Assembly (NCBI GenBank): GCA_012842725.1
Contig: DUSG01000248.1
Coordinates: forward strand, 1 to 11,191
Length of the DNA: 11,191 nucleotides
Source of the DNA: Clostridiales bacterium
Lineage (GTDB): Bacteria > Bacillota > Clostridia > Lutisporales > Lutisporaceae
Direction of reading: 5' to 3'
Below are positions 1 to 7,252 of the stretch, piece by piece. The translations under genes and the position numbers were made by a program. Each line of letters opens with the position of its first letter. Positions within the stretch are counted from its first letter, which is position 1. The notes under the pieces are model-generated. The model saw nothing but the letters and a program-made list of their open reading frames with translations, was not told the DNA's origin and ran no database searches.

Positions 1-207
1 AAAGTGGTCGAACCACCGGTGGTTCTAGGAGTAACAAGTATTGGAAATTGTGAAGTGAAGATAAGAATGATAATAAGGACTCTGCCATTGAAACATTGGT
101 CTGTGGAAAGGGAAGTAAGAAAGGAAATAAAAGAGGCTTTTGACAGAGAAAAAATTGAGATACCATATCCAAGAAGAATAAATATTGATTTTAAAGATAA
201 AGAATAA
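1..207 (+). CDS. C-terminal end of an MscS-family mechanosensitive ion channel (5' end outside window)
   Basis: The reading frame is open from the first base and stops with TAA at 205-207, so only the last 68 residues are visible. They resemble the cytoplasmic C-terminal domain of small-conductance mechanosensitive channels: a PPVVLGV..IG stretch, then a beta segment (VKIRMIIRT), then W-SVERE-R-EIKEAFD-E-IEIPYPRR. The IPYP ending after an amphipathic helix is typical of MscS proteins. Such channels sit in the cytoplasmic membrane and release solutes after hypo-osmotic shock; the pore-forming helices are not in this window. The next gene follows after 12 bases, so the two are probably co-transcribed. 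Family assignment is good, but subtype cannot be decided from the tail alone. Confidence 0.82.
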   Translation, partial: KVVEPPVVLGVTSIGNCEVKIRMIIRTLPLKHWSVEREVRKEIKEAFDREKIEIPYPRRINIDFKDKE

Positions 208-219
208 AAGGAGGCTGCT

Positions 220-432
220 ATGTATTATCCAAAAAAGTTCAATGTAGGTGATATTGTTGAAACCAGAAAGGTACATCCATGCGGCAGTAAAGAATGGGAA
301 GTTACAAGAGTAGGCGCGGATTTTAAGATGAAGTGCCTTGGTTGTGGCAGGATTGTAATGCTTCCGAGAGTTAAATTTGAGAAATCTGTGAAAAAAGTAA
401 TAAAATCTGTTGAATCTGAAGAAAATATTTAG
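220..432 (+). CDS. DUF951 family small protein (YyzM-like)
   Basis: A 70-residue protein with a strong ribosome binding site (AAAGGAGG) just upstream of the ATG. The sequence matches my memory of the DUF951 family: an N-terminal FNVGDIVE strand, HPCGS..W.V.R.GAD around residues 19-34, then KCLGCGR at 38-44 and MLPR..FEK at 47-55. C21, C39 and C42 could bind metal, but that is inference. The C-terminal 15 residues are charged and variable. No function is established for the family. In Firmicutes it recurs near rpsF and mscS-type genes, as here. It probably ends the mscS transcript, although no terminator is visible before the rpsF promoter, so read-through into rpsF is possible. Confidence 0.88.
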   Translation: MYYPKKFNVGDIVETRKVHPCGSKEWEVTRVGADFKMKCLGCGRIVMLPRVKFEKSVKKVIKSVESEENI

Positions 433-441
433 AATAAATAG

Positions 442-470
442 TTGATGTTGAAAAAGTCTAATGATATAAT
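442..470 (+). promoter_or_regulatory. Sigma-A type promoter for rpsF-ssb-rpsR
   Basis: A -35 TTGATG (442-447) and a perfect -10 TATAAT (465-470) are separated by 17 bases. Transcription should start near 477, about 60 bases before rpsF, leaving room for the leader structure described at 484-531. It begins only 10 bases after the DUF951 stop codon. Confidence 0.75.
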
Positions 471-483
471 ATTATGGCGTAAA

Positions 484-531
484 TTCCTCGCTCTGTAAAA
501 ACAGGGCCGTTAGTCCGTGGGGAGGAGGTGA
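484..531 (+). promoter_or_regulatory. Putative S6:S18 autoregulatory leader RNA overlapping the rpsF ribosome binding site
   Basis: The 5' UTR of rpsF can fold into an outer helix P1, UUCCUC (484-489) with GAGGAG (522-527), and an inner hairpin P2, CUCUGU (491-496) with ACAGGG (501-506) around an AAAA loop. The 3' side of the internal loop carries two CCG triplets (507-509 and 515-517) followed by GUGG. P1 uses the Shine-Dalgarno sequence AGGAGGUGA (523-531), so forming it would hide the start site. A motif with P1, P2 and a CCG in the loop upstream of rpsF is known to bind the S6:S18 complex and repress the operon. The fold was made by eye and not scored against a covariance model. Confidence 0.65.
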
Positions 532-537
532 ATCGAA

Positions 538-822
538 ATGAATTTGTATGAAACCATATACATCTTAAAGCCAGATATGGAAGAAGAAGCTATAAAGGCT
601 GCTGTTGAAAGATTCAAGAATATCATTGAAGAAAACGGAGAAATGGATACAATAGACGAATGGGGAAAAAGAAAGCTTGCCTATCCAATACAGTATTATA
701 AGGAAGGCTATTATGTTTATATGAAGTATAAGGCTAATAGCAGTTTGCCTAAGGAATTGGATAGAGTGTTCGGCATTACAGAAGACGTTATTAGACATCT
801 CATCGTAAGGATTGATAAATAA
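538..822 (+). CDS. rpsF: 30S ribosomal protein S6
   Basis: A 94-residue protein, the usual bacterial S6 length. It begins with the typical MNLYETIYIL strand and contains the family signature EWGKRKLAYPI at residues 41-51, followed by the KEGYYVYM strand and a C-terminal TEDVIRHLIVR helix/strand. It lacks the glutamate-rich tail seen in enterobacteria, which is normal for Firmicutes. S6 binds 16S rRNA in the platform of the 30S subunit together with S18, encoded two genes downstream. The ATG follows a near-perfect AGGAGGTGA with a 6-base gap. First gene of the operon, probably under S6:S18 feedback through the leader. Confidence 0.97.
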   Translation: MNLYETIYILKPDMEEEAIKAAVERFKNIIEENGEMDTIDEWGKRKLAYPIQYYKEGYYVYMKYKANSSLPKELDRVFGITEDVIRHLIVRIDK

Positions 823-840
823 AAAGGCGGTGTAAATAGT

Positions 841-1248
841 ATGAATAGAGTTGCCCTTGTTGGAAGACTGACTAGGGATCCTGAAATAAGGTATACTCCC
901 GACAGCCAATTGGCAATCACCAGGTTCACAATAGCAGTGGATAGGGTTTATAAGAAGGATGGACAACAGACAGCAGATTTTTTGCCTATAGTGGTATTTG
1001 GCAAGGTAGCCGAGAATGTTCATAAGTATATGAGAAAAGGCAGGCTGGTATCTGTGTCCGGTAGACTTCAATCCAGAACCTGGGACGACCAAGAGGGTAG
1101 ACGCCATTACACGTATGAGGTAGTAGCCGATGAGATTGGTTTTTTGGATAGGGCTCCTGATTCAAGAGGCCAGACCGAACCAGCTGGTTTTGGCATTGAT
1201 GTAGAGGATTTCCATCCAATAGAAGAGGAAGATGATCTTCCATTTTAA
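841..1248 (+). CDS. ssb: Single-stranded DNA-binding protein SSB
   Basis: A 135-residue protein. Residues 1-105 form the OB-fold (MNRVALVGRLTRDPE, TRFTIAVDR, VVFGKVAENV, GRLVSVSGRLQSRTW). A short acidic linker leads to the tip EEEDDLPF (128-135), which matches the conserved D-D-[IL]-P-F tail that docks replication and repair partners. SSB coats single-stranded DNA during replication, repair and recombination. The tail is short compared with Bacillus subtilis SsbA (about 172 residues). It lies between rpsF and rpsR, a conserved arrangement that couples SSB supply to ribosomal protein transcription. The ribosome binding site (AAGGCGGTG) is weaker than that of rpsF. Confidence 0.97.
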   Translation: MNRVALVGRLTRDPEIRYTPDSQLAITRFTIAVDRVYKKDGQQTADFLPIVVFGKVAENVHKYMRKGRLVSVSGRLQSRTWDDQEGRRHYTYEVVADEIGFLDRAPDSRGQTEPAGFGIDVEDFHPIEEEDDLPF

Positions 1249-1268
1249 TATGATTAGGAGTGAATTTT

Positions 1269-1517
1269 TTGAATAAACTTGGAAATACAGGTGGTGGTAA
1301 AATGCGCAAAGCAAAGAAGCGTGTGTGCAACTTTTGCATAGATAAAATTGAGAGGATAGATTATAAAGATGTTAACAGATTGCGCAAGTATATAACTGAA
1401 AGAGGTAAAATAATACCCAGAAGAATTTCAGGAAATTGCGCAAAACATCAAAGACAGCTTACAGTTGCAATAAAAAGAGCGAGGAACATTGCTTTATTGC
1501 CTTTTACAGCAGAATAA
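1269..1517 (+). CDS. rpsR: 30S ribosomal protein S18
   Basis: S18 is recognised from VCNFC, IDYKDVNRLRKYITERGKI, PRRISG, CAKHQRQLTVAIKRARNIALLPF. With the TTG start at 1269 the protein has 82 residues. C20, C23, C57 and H60 form a CxxC...CxxH set, consistent with the zinc-binding form of S18. Start choice: TTG 1269 has AGGAG (1256-1260) 8 bases upstream and yields the Gly/Lys/Arg-rich N terminus seen in clostridial S18. ATG 1302 (71 residues, AGGTGG at 1289-1294) is a real alternative. GTG 1260 overlaps the ribosome binding site and is unlikely. S18 pairs with S6 on the 30S platform and in the presumed autorepressor complex. Last gene of the operon. Confidence 0.93.
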   Translation: MNKLGNTGGGKMRKAKKRVCNFCIDKIERIDYKDVNRLRKYITERGKIIPRRISGNCAKHQRQLTVAIKRARNIALLPFTAE

Positions 1518-1522
1518 TGCTC

Positions 1523-1550
1523 AACCCGGATAAAACCGGGTTTTTATTTT
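1523..1550 (+). terminator. Intrinsic terminator after rpsR
   Basis: AACCCGG (1523-1529) pairs perfectly with CCGGGTT (1536-1542) around ATAAAA and runs into TTTTTATTTT. It starts 5 bases after the rpsR stop and closes the rpsF-ssb-rpsR operon. Confidence 0.92.
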
Positions 1551-1554
1551 ATTG

Positions 1555-1583
1555 TGAATACAGTTTCAGTATGTTATTATAAT
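1555..1583 (+). promoter_or_regulatory. Candidate promoter for the yybS-gdpP-rplI-lonC-dnaB operon
   Basis: A perfect -10 TATAAT lies at 1578-1583. The best-spaced -35 is poor (TGAATA, 1555-1560, 17-base spacer); TTGTGA at 1552-1557 is better but 20 bases away. A promoter is expected here because the rpsR terminator lies just upstream and no other gap in the next six genes is long enough to hold one. The remaining sequence to 1659 holds only a small AT palindrome, GATAA-ATA-TTATC (1628-1640). Confidence 0.45.
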
Positions 1584-1659
1584 GAATAAATATCAGCAAA
1601 AAATAGAAGGCATGCATGGTTTACAATGATAAATATTATCGGTCACTGGGGGGATAGTT

Positions 1660-1971
1660 TTGCATAAGGAAACGGACATTACCAGAAATATAAAAATCAT
1701 AGAATTCCTGAAAAGCGAACTTCTGACATCTGTGGCATCTTTGTATCAGATATTGCTGAAAAATACTAAAGCAAATCGTGAAGCCCTTTTGGATATTCTG
1801 GCAAATATTATATTGGTTACATATTTATTGGGCAAAAGGCTGGGATTGTCTTTTAGTGTAATTGATTCCAAAATAATGGACAAAATAAAAATTGGTATGT
1901 TGGAAGGCCATGAAACGGAAAAGTGGTATGGCGATCTTTCTGACCTTTCGGAATATTTTCAGAAACATTAG
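1660..1971 (+). CDS. MazG-like family protein
   Basis: A 103-residue all-helical protein with a TTG start 6 bases after a GGGGGGA ribosome binding site. It resembles the MazG-like family (the PF12643 type, by recollection) found next to yybS in Clostridia: TRNIKIIEFLKSELL, then EALLDILANIILVTYLLGKRLG (residues 41-62), then KIMDKIKIGMLEGHETEKWYGDLS. True MazG nucleotide pyrophosphohydrolases carry an ExxE...ExxD magnesium site. Here E20, E41 and D45 remain, but the second acidic residue of the first helix is not visible, so catalysis is doubtful. It precedes yybS by 12 bases and is presumably co-transcribed with it. Function unknown. Confidence 0.72.
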   Translation: MHKETDITRNIKIIEFLKSELLTSVASLYQILLKNTKANREALLDILANIILVTYLLGKRLGLSFSVIDSKIMDKIKIGMLEGHETEKWYGDLSDLSEYFQKH

Positions 1972-1983
1972 AAGAGGTGCAAC

Positions 1984-2949
1984 ATGAGTAAGATGAACAC
2001 GAAAGCATTGGTTGAAGGTGCAATATTAGCTTCTGTAACGGCTGTATTAGGTATCATGGTTTATTATATGCCTTTTTTATCTTTATTAGGTATGCTCTGG
2101 CCTACCCCCATCATAATAGTTGGATTTAGAAACGGTTTTAAAGTAAGTTTAATCTCTGCAATAGTGGCAGCATTGATTGTTGGAATATTTACAGAACCTT
2201 TTAGCGGTTTATACATGTTTCTGGTTTTTGGAATAGCAGGGATAGTAATGGGTACATTGATGTATAAGAGAGTCAAACCCTTAATAAATGTAACCATATC
2301 AGGACTAGTATTGGCTGTATGTTCTGTACTTGGCATATTGCTTGGATTTTTTATAGTAGGCCAATCCGCTGCAAATGCTGTGGAAGAAATGATGAACCTG
2401 ATGAGCCAATCTATTGATTCAGCAGCGGAAGTATACAGATCTTTGGGAGTTGCAGAGGAGCAATTAAAGGCCACAATTGACACTATGAAAGAAAGTCTCA
2501 CAGCAATACGTCATGTAATACCTACTTTATTTTTACTGAGCGGTATGCTTTTTTCTTTCATAAATTATAAGTTTGTCAGATTGGTACTGGGCAGAATGAA
2601 ACTTTATATAGAAGATTTGAAGCCATTTTCATGCTGGAGGGTACCGGATAACTTTTCCATAGGCATGATGATTATTTTGCTTCTGACAATAATTGCTTCC
2701 AATTTAGGGATTCCTAACATGGATACTGTCCAAATAAATGTAATATATATAATAAAGTGGGTTTTTACAATCATAGGTTTAGCTGCAGTTTCTTTCCTAT
2801 TGGATAAATACGGCATAAGGAAAGCTTTAAAAGCAATAATTTTATTCTTACTGTTTACAAGCTTATCTAATTATCTTGCCATAGCAGGACTTATAGATAC
2901 AATTTTTGACCTGAGAAAATTAAGAAAAAAACATATCGGGGGGATATGA
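1984..2949 (+). CDS. DUF2232 (YybS-like) multi-pass membrane protein
   Basis: A 321-residue hydrophobic protein with about eight predicted membrane segments (roughly residues 10-30, 33-48, 54-72, 76-93, 102-126, 176-200, 226-243, 252-273, with another near 282-302). A loop at about 130-175 is polar and helical. It matches the YybS/DUF2232 family, found beside gdpP across Firmicutes. The family has no proven function; its fold has been likened to energy-coupling transporter substrate subunits, which I infer only from the pattern of helices. The ATG follows AGAGGTG. The stop codon overlaps the gdpP start (ATGA), indicating translational coupling. A structural or regulatory partner of the membrane-bound GdpP is possible. 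Confidence 0.85.
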   Translation: MSKMNTKALVEGAILASVTAVLGIMVYYMPFLSLLGMLWPTPIIIVGFRNGFKVSLISAIVAALIVGIFTEPFSGLYMFLVFGIAGIVMGTLMYKRVKPLINVTISGLVLAVCSVLGILLGFFIVGQSAANAVEEMMNLMSQSIDSAAEVYRSLGVAEEQLKATIDTMKESLTAIRHVIPTLFLLSGMLFSFINYKFVRLVLGRMKLYIEDLKPFSCWRVPDNFSIGMMIILLLTIIASNLGIPNMDTVQINVIYIIKWVFTIIGLAAVSFLLDKYGIRKALKAIILFLLFTSLSNYLAIAGLIDTIFDLRKLRKKHIGGI

Positions 2950-4949
2950 TGAAAGGCAGGTTTACCCATAGGATGCTGATGCCTGATCCCAATATCTATC
3001 TGTGGATCATAGGCATTAGCGTTATGGTTATCAGCTTTTATAATCTGTACATTGGATTGTTTGGCATTGCACTGTTAATCTATCTTGTTTATTACAACAT
3101 AAAGGAAAAAATCCAAAAAAAAGAAGAATTGAGGCTTTACATAGAAAAACTATCGGAAAATGTAGATTTTGCTACTAAAAATGCTATACTTAACCTGCCT
3201 TTTCCGTTAGTTATCTGTGACCAGGAAGGAAACATAAGCTGGTATAACTCTTTATTTCATGAAATATTTAAAGGAAACTACATGCTGGATGAAAACGTAA
3301 AGAACTATCTGCCTAGTATCGACTTAGATATGGTTTTAAAAGAAGGAAAAAGGGAATTTAAAAATGCAAGTATAAAGGATAGGTTTTACGATTTATATTG
3401 CGAGATTTTCGACATATCAGAGGATGATAATGAAAAACAGATAATTATTATCTATCTGGTAGATAAGACTGATTATGTGCAGCTGAAAAACAGATATTTG
3501 GAAGAAAAGGCAGTGGCAGCCATATTGGAAGTGGATAACCTTGACGAAGTGATGAAGGATGTGGATGAAGTTCATCAACCCATAATACTGGCTGATATAG
3601 ACAGAATAATTGGTTCCTGGGCTTTATTGAACAATGCGTCGATACAGAAATTTTCAAACGGAGAATATATTCTTCATTTTACACAGAAGCAGTTGGCGCT
3701 GATGGAGGAAAATCGTTTTGAAATCTTGGACAAAGTGAGAGAAATAAATTCAGGAAATCAGATTCCCCTTACATTAAGCATAGGTGTGGGAGTAAACGGT
3801 AAAACTTACAGCGAGCTTCAGAAATTTGCAAAAAGTGCTGTGGATATAGCCCTTGCAAGAGGGGGAGACCAGGCGGTAGTCAAAAATCATGATAAATTAT
3901 CTTTTTACGGCGGTAAATCAAAAGCCGTTGAAAAAAGAACAAAAGTTAAAGCAAGAGTTATAGCTTATGCACTGAGGCAACTGATTGAACAGGCACAAGA
4001 CATACTGATAATGGGACACGAGATGGCGGATTTGGATTGCCTTGGAGCTTCATTGGGAATATATAGGTGTTGTAAAAACCAGAACAAACCCGTTAGAATA
4101 GTATTGAACAGAACAAATGCCGGAATAGAGAATTTAATGAATGAGCTTCGTGAAGACGAGGAATATGATAATGTATTTATAAGCGGAGATGAGGCTTTGA
4201 GCTATGACAGCAAAGGTACCCTGCTAATCATAGTGGATGTACATAGACCAAGTTTCACGGTAGAACCGCAACTGATCAACAAAATAGAGAAAAAGGTTAT
4301 AATAGACCATCACCGCAGAGGTACGGAATTTGTGGACGATGCGGTATTGACGTATATAGAACCATATGCCTCATCCACCAGCGAACTGGTTACAGAGATT
4401 TTGCAGTATATGTTTGAAAAGCCTAAAATTAAACAGATAGAAGCGGAAGCTTTATTAGCGGGTATCTTCATAGATACTAAGAATTTCTCATTCCAGACAG
4501 GAGTCAGAACCTTTGAAGCCGCATCTTTCTTAAGAAGAGCAGGAGCTGATACCACTTTGACAAGGCAGCTTTTCCAAGATGATATGGAAACATTCTTGGC
4601 AAGGGCAGAGGTTGTGCAAAAGGCCCAAATGTTCAGAAACAATATTGCAATTTCGTATATACCGAAGGATGTTGCCAATCCGGCTCTCATCGCAGCTCAG
4701 GCAGCAGATGAACTGTTGAACATCAAAGGCATCAATGCATCTTTTGTACTATCCGAGAGAGAAGGATATATTTATATAAGCGGTCGCTCTCTTGGTGATA
4801 TAAATGTACAGATTGTTCTAGAGAAATTAGGAGGAGGCGGCCATTTGACCGTAGCAGGAGCTCAGCTTTCCGGCATCAGCATGGAAGAAGCAATCTCCAT
4901 GGTTAAGAATGCAATAGATGAGTATTTGAAGGAAGGTGAACGAAGATGA
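2946..4949 (+). CDS. gdpP: Cyclic-di-AMP phosphodiesterase GdpP (YybT family, PAS-GGDEF-DHH-DHHA1)
   Basis: A 667-residue membrane protein. Two membrane helices lie at about residues 17-50, a PAS-like domain at 80-175, a degenerate GGDEF domain at 185-315 (signature position reads SNGEY, 237-241, so no cyclase activity is expected), the DHH domain at about 340-500 and DHHA1 at about 570-660. The catalytic metal ligands are all visible: H358, D362 and D364 in GHEMADLD; D431 in VDVHR; the DHH triad 454-456; and D510 in FIDTKNF. GGGGH (629-633) marks DHHA1. The enzyme hydrolyses c-di-AMP to pApA and so affects potassium balance, cell wall and stress responses. It overlaps yybS and rplI by four bases each. 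ATG 2949 is an alternative start one codon later. Confidence 0.96.
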   Translation: MMKGRFTHRMLMPDPNIYLWIIGISVMVISFYNLYIGLFGIALLIYLVYYNIKEKIQKKEELRLYIEKLSENVDFATKNAILNLPFPLVICDQEGNISWYNSLFHEIFKGNYMLDENVKNYLPSIDLDMVLKEGKREFKNASIKDRFYDLYCEIFDISEDDNEKQIIIIYLVDKTDYVQLKNRYLEEKAVAAILEVDNLDEVMKDVDEVHQPIILADIDRIIGSWALLNNASIQKFSNGEYILHFTQKQLALMEENRFEILDKVREINSGNQIPLTLSIGVGVNGKTYSELQKFAKSAVDIALARGGDQAVVKNHDKLSFYGGKSKAVEKRTKVKARVIAYALRQLIEQAQDILIMGHEMADLDCLGASLGIYRCCKNQNKPVRIVLNRTNAGIENLMNELREDEEYDNVFISGDEALSYDSKGTLLIIVDVHRPSFTVEPQLINKIEKKVIIDHHRRGTEFVDDAVLTYIEPYASSTSELVTEILQYMFEKPKIKQIEAEALLAGIFIDTKNFSFQTGVRTFEAASFLRRAGADTTLTRQLFQDDMETFLARAEVVQKAQMFRNNIAISYIPKDVANPALIAAQAADELLNIKGINASFVLSEREGYIYISGRSLGDINVQIVLEKLGGGGHLTVAGAQLSGISMEEAISMVKNAIDEYLKEGERR

Positions 4950-5392
4950 AGGTAGTTCTTTTGCAAGATGTGAAGGCATTGGGTAAAAAGGATGACGTGG
5001 TAGATGTCAGCGATGGTTATGCAAGAAACTTTCTTTTTCCAAAAGGCTTGGCAGTGGAAGCTACAAAGGGCAAGCTGAACGAAATATCTCAGAAGAAGAG
5101 CGCTCTGGAGAACAAAAAGAGACAGGAAATGGAAGAAGCCAAAGCTTTAGCAGAAAGGCTGAGCAAAATTGAAGTAGCCATAAAGACCAAGGCCGGAGCC
5201 GGCGGTAAGCTGTTTGGTTCCATTACTGCCAAAGATATCGCTGATATTATTAAAAAAGAACATAAAATTGAAATAGATAAAAAGAAAATAGTTCTTGATG
5301 ATGCCATAAAATCTCTGGGTACGCAAGAAGTTGAAATAAAAGTTTATCCTGAGATATCGGCAAAGGTTAAAGTAACTGTTGTACAAGAATAG
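4946..5392 (+). CDS. rplI: 50S ribosomal protein L9
   Basis: A 148-residue protein, normal for L9. The N-terminal rRNA-binding domain shows the family signature from LGKKDDVVDV through GYARNFLFPKGLAVEAT (residues 12-40). A long charged helix (about 41-75) leads to the C-terminal domain with AGAGGKLFGSIT (83-94) and a closing beta region. L9 binds 23S rRNA near the base of the L1 stalk and extends from the 50S subunit. The start overlaps the gdpP stop (ATGA) and has AAGGTGA 6 bases upstream. The gdpP-rplI-dnaB neighbourhood is conserved in Firmicutes; here lonC is inserted between rplI and dnaB. Confidence 0.97.
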   Translation: MKVVLLQDVKALGKKDDVVDVSDGYARNFLFPKGLAVEATKGKLNEISQKKSALENKKRQEMEEAKALAERLSKIEVAIKTKAGAGGKLFGSITAKDIADIIKKEHKIEIDKKKIVLDDAIKSLGTQEVEIKVYPEISAKVKVTVVQE

Positions 5393-5407
5393 AGAAGAGG
5401 GATAAAT

Positions 5408-7228
5408 TTGGAACAAAGTAGCTTATACAGCAAGGATCAATTATTGGATGTACTTATCGATTACAGTAAAAAAATATATGGGGAAATGAAGCTTTCAGGT
5501 ATTGAGGATTTAAAAGATCCAAAGGAAAAAGTAATGAAGCTTCGGGAAATTATTATTCCTGAAGAAGAATTTGCTGCATCCCAGACTGAAGAAGAATTGA
5601 GCAATCTTTTGGAAATCATAAGGGACAAGCTGTCGGATAAAGCTGCAAGAGTATATACAGAAAATCTCATAAAAAGGGAAATATTAAACAAGATTCAACA
5701 AAATGAAAAGGAGTACTTAAACCAGATTAAATTACAGATAATCAAAAAACATTGCAATAATTGTGAAAATTCATCTACTCTTAAAAAATATGCGGATTTG
5801 GAGAAGAAAAAAAGTATCACTTTGTCCAGACAGATATCGGATATACTAAGACCGCAGAAAGAAGATGAAATAATCGGGCAATCAAAAGGAGTAAAGAGCC
5901 TGATATCAAAAATTGCATCTCCTTTTCCCCAACATGTCATTATCTACGGCCCTCCAGGGGTAGGTAAAACTTCTGCTGCCAGGATAGCTCTCAAATTGGC
6001 CAAGGAAAAGGAATACAGTCCTTTTCGCAAAGATGCGCCTTTTATTGAAGTAAATGGGGCTACACTGAGATGGGATCCCAGGGAAGCGGTAAATCCACTT
6101 CTCGGTTCTGTACATGATCCCATCTATCAAGGAGCAAAAAAAGACCTTTCAGAAGTGGGTATACCGGAACCAAAGCCAGGCATGGTGACGGAAGCTCATG
6201 GAGGGATATTGTTTATAGATGAAATTGGTGAGCTGGATGAAATGCTGCAGAATAAACTGTTAAAAGTTCTTGAAGACAAAAAAGTGAGCTTTGAATCTTC
6301 ATATTACGATGAAAACAGTGATGAAATTCCAAAATACATCCACATGCTTTTCAAGGAAGGAGCACCGGCAGATTTCATACTTATTGGAGCTACCACCAGA
6401 AGACCTGAAGAGATCAATCCCGCATTGAGATCCAGATGTGCTGAAATATTTTTTGAACCTCTTAGTCCGGAAGATATACAAGATATACTGGAAAACGGTG
6501 CAAACAGGCTGGGGATAAGCATAGATGAAGATGCAAAAGAATTGATAAGCAGATGCGTTTATGATGCCAGAAAAGCTATAAATGTGTTATTGGATTGTTA
6601 TTCAAGCTTTTTATATGAAAACCCAAAGGATAAAGTAGTAATAGACTATGACAGAGCCAGAATGGTGTTGGGTCCTTTGGTGAGAGATGAATATAATTTG
6701 AATCGGATGGGAAAAGAGATTGGAAAAATATATGGAGCAGGAGTAAGCAGATATTACGGAAGTATCATTGAATTTGAAGCTTTGGCTTTTAAAAGGGAAG
6801 ATGAAAGAGGCTCCGTAAGGTTTAATGAAACGGCAGGTTCAATGATAAGGGACTCACTTTTTAATGCTCTGACTGTGTTAAAATATAATATGGGCATAAA
6901 CCCAGACGAATATGATATACATGTTAATTGTGTGGGAGGAGCTAAAGTAGACGGTCCTTCTGCAGGGCTGGCATTAACATGTCTTCTTTATTCTGCAATA
7001 ATGAAAAAGCCTGTACCTAAGGATTGCTGCATTACCGGTGAGATATCCATAACTGGAGATGTCAAAGCAGTTGGAGGAGTAAGGGAAAAAATAAACGCAG
7101 CAATCAGGGAAGGTTTTAAATATATGTTAATACCTTATGGGAATAAAAAAGATGCAGCAGATATTAAAGGTATAAACATAGTTTATGTAGGCAATATAAA
7201 AGAAGTAGTGGAATTTTTAACCAGATAG
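5408..7228 (+). CDS. lonC: ATP-dependent Lon-family protease LonC
   Basis: A 606-residue AAA+ protease with a TTG start, 6 bases after GAGGG. An N-terminal helical region (1-150) lacks the usual LonA substrate domain and holds a CNNC pair (C116, C119). The AAA+ module has Walker A GPPGVGKT (181-188), Walker B ILFIDE (267-272) and an arginine-finger region ALRSR (339-343). The C-terminal Lon protease domain carries the Ser-Lys dyad S518 (VDGPSAG) and K561 (GGVREK), with the 43-residue spacing known from Escherichia coli Lon. Length, domain order and position between rplI and dnaB fit LonC, a paralogue described only in some endospore formers and proposed to act in sporulation. LonB is the main alternative, but it carries an N-terminal membrane segment that is absent here. 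Confidence 0.92.
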   Translation: MEQSSLYSKDQLLDVLIDYSKKIYGEMKLSGIEDLKDPKEKVMKLREIIIPEEEFAASQTEEELSNLLEIIRDKLSDKAARVYTENLIKREILNKIQQNEKEYLNQIKLQIIKKHCNNCENSSTLKKYADLEKKKSITLSRQISDILRPQKEDEIIGQSKGVKSLISKIASPFPQHVIIYGPPGVGKTSAARIALKLAKEKEYSPFRKDAPFIEVNGATLRWDPREAVNPLLGSVHDPIYQGAKKDLSEVGIPEPKPGMVTEAHGGILFIDEIGELDEMLQNKLLKVLEDKKVSFESSYYDENSDEIPKYIHMLFKEGAPADFILIGATTRRPEEINPALRSRCAEIFFEPLSPEDIQDILENGANRLGISIDEDAKELISRCVYDARKAINVLLDCYSSFLYENPKDKVVIDYDRARMVLGPLVRDEYNLNRMGKEIGKIYGAGVSRYYGSIIEFEALAFKREDERGSVRFNETAGSMIRDSLFNALTVLKYNMGINPDEYDIHVNCVGGAKVDGPSAGLALTCLLYSAIMKKPVPKDCCITGEISITGDVKAVGGVREKINAAIREGFKYMLIPYGNKKDAADIKGINIVYVGNIKEVVEFLTR

Positions 7229-7252
7229 CTTAATTTATTGTGAGGTGTGATT

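Noticed and set aside
565..1107. 180-residue open frame on the - strand opposite rpsF and ssb
   Set aside because: It lies antisense to two certain genes. Its translation has no recognisable motif and reads as the complement of conserved coding sequence.
3654..3668. Active diguanylate cyclase in GdpP
   Set aside because: The GGDEF signature position reads SNGEY, so the domain is degenerate, as is usual in GdpP proteins.
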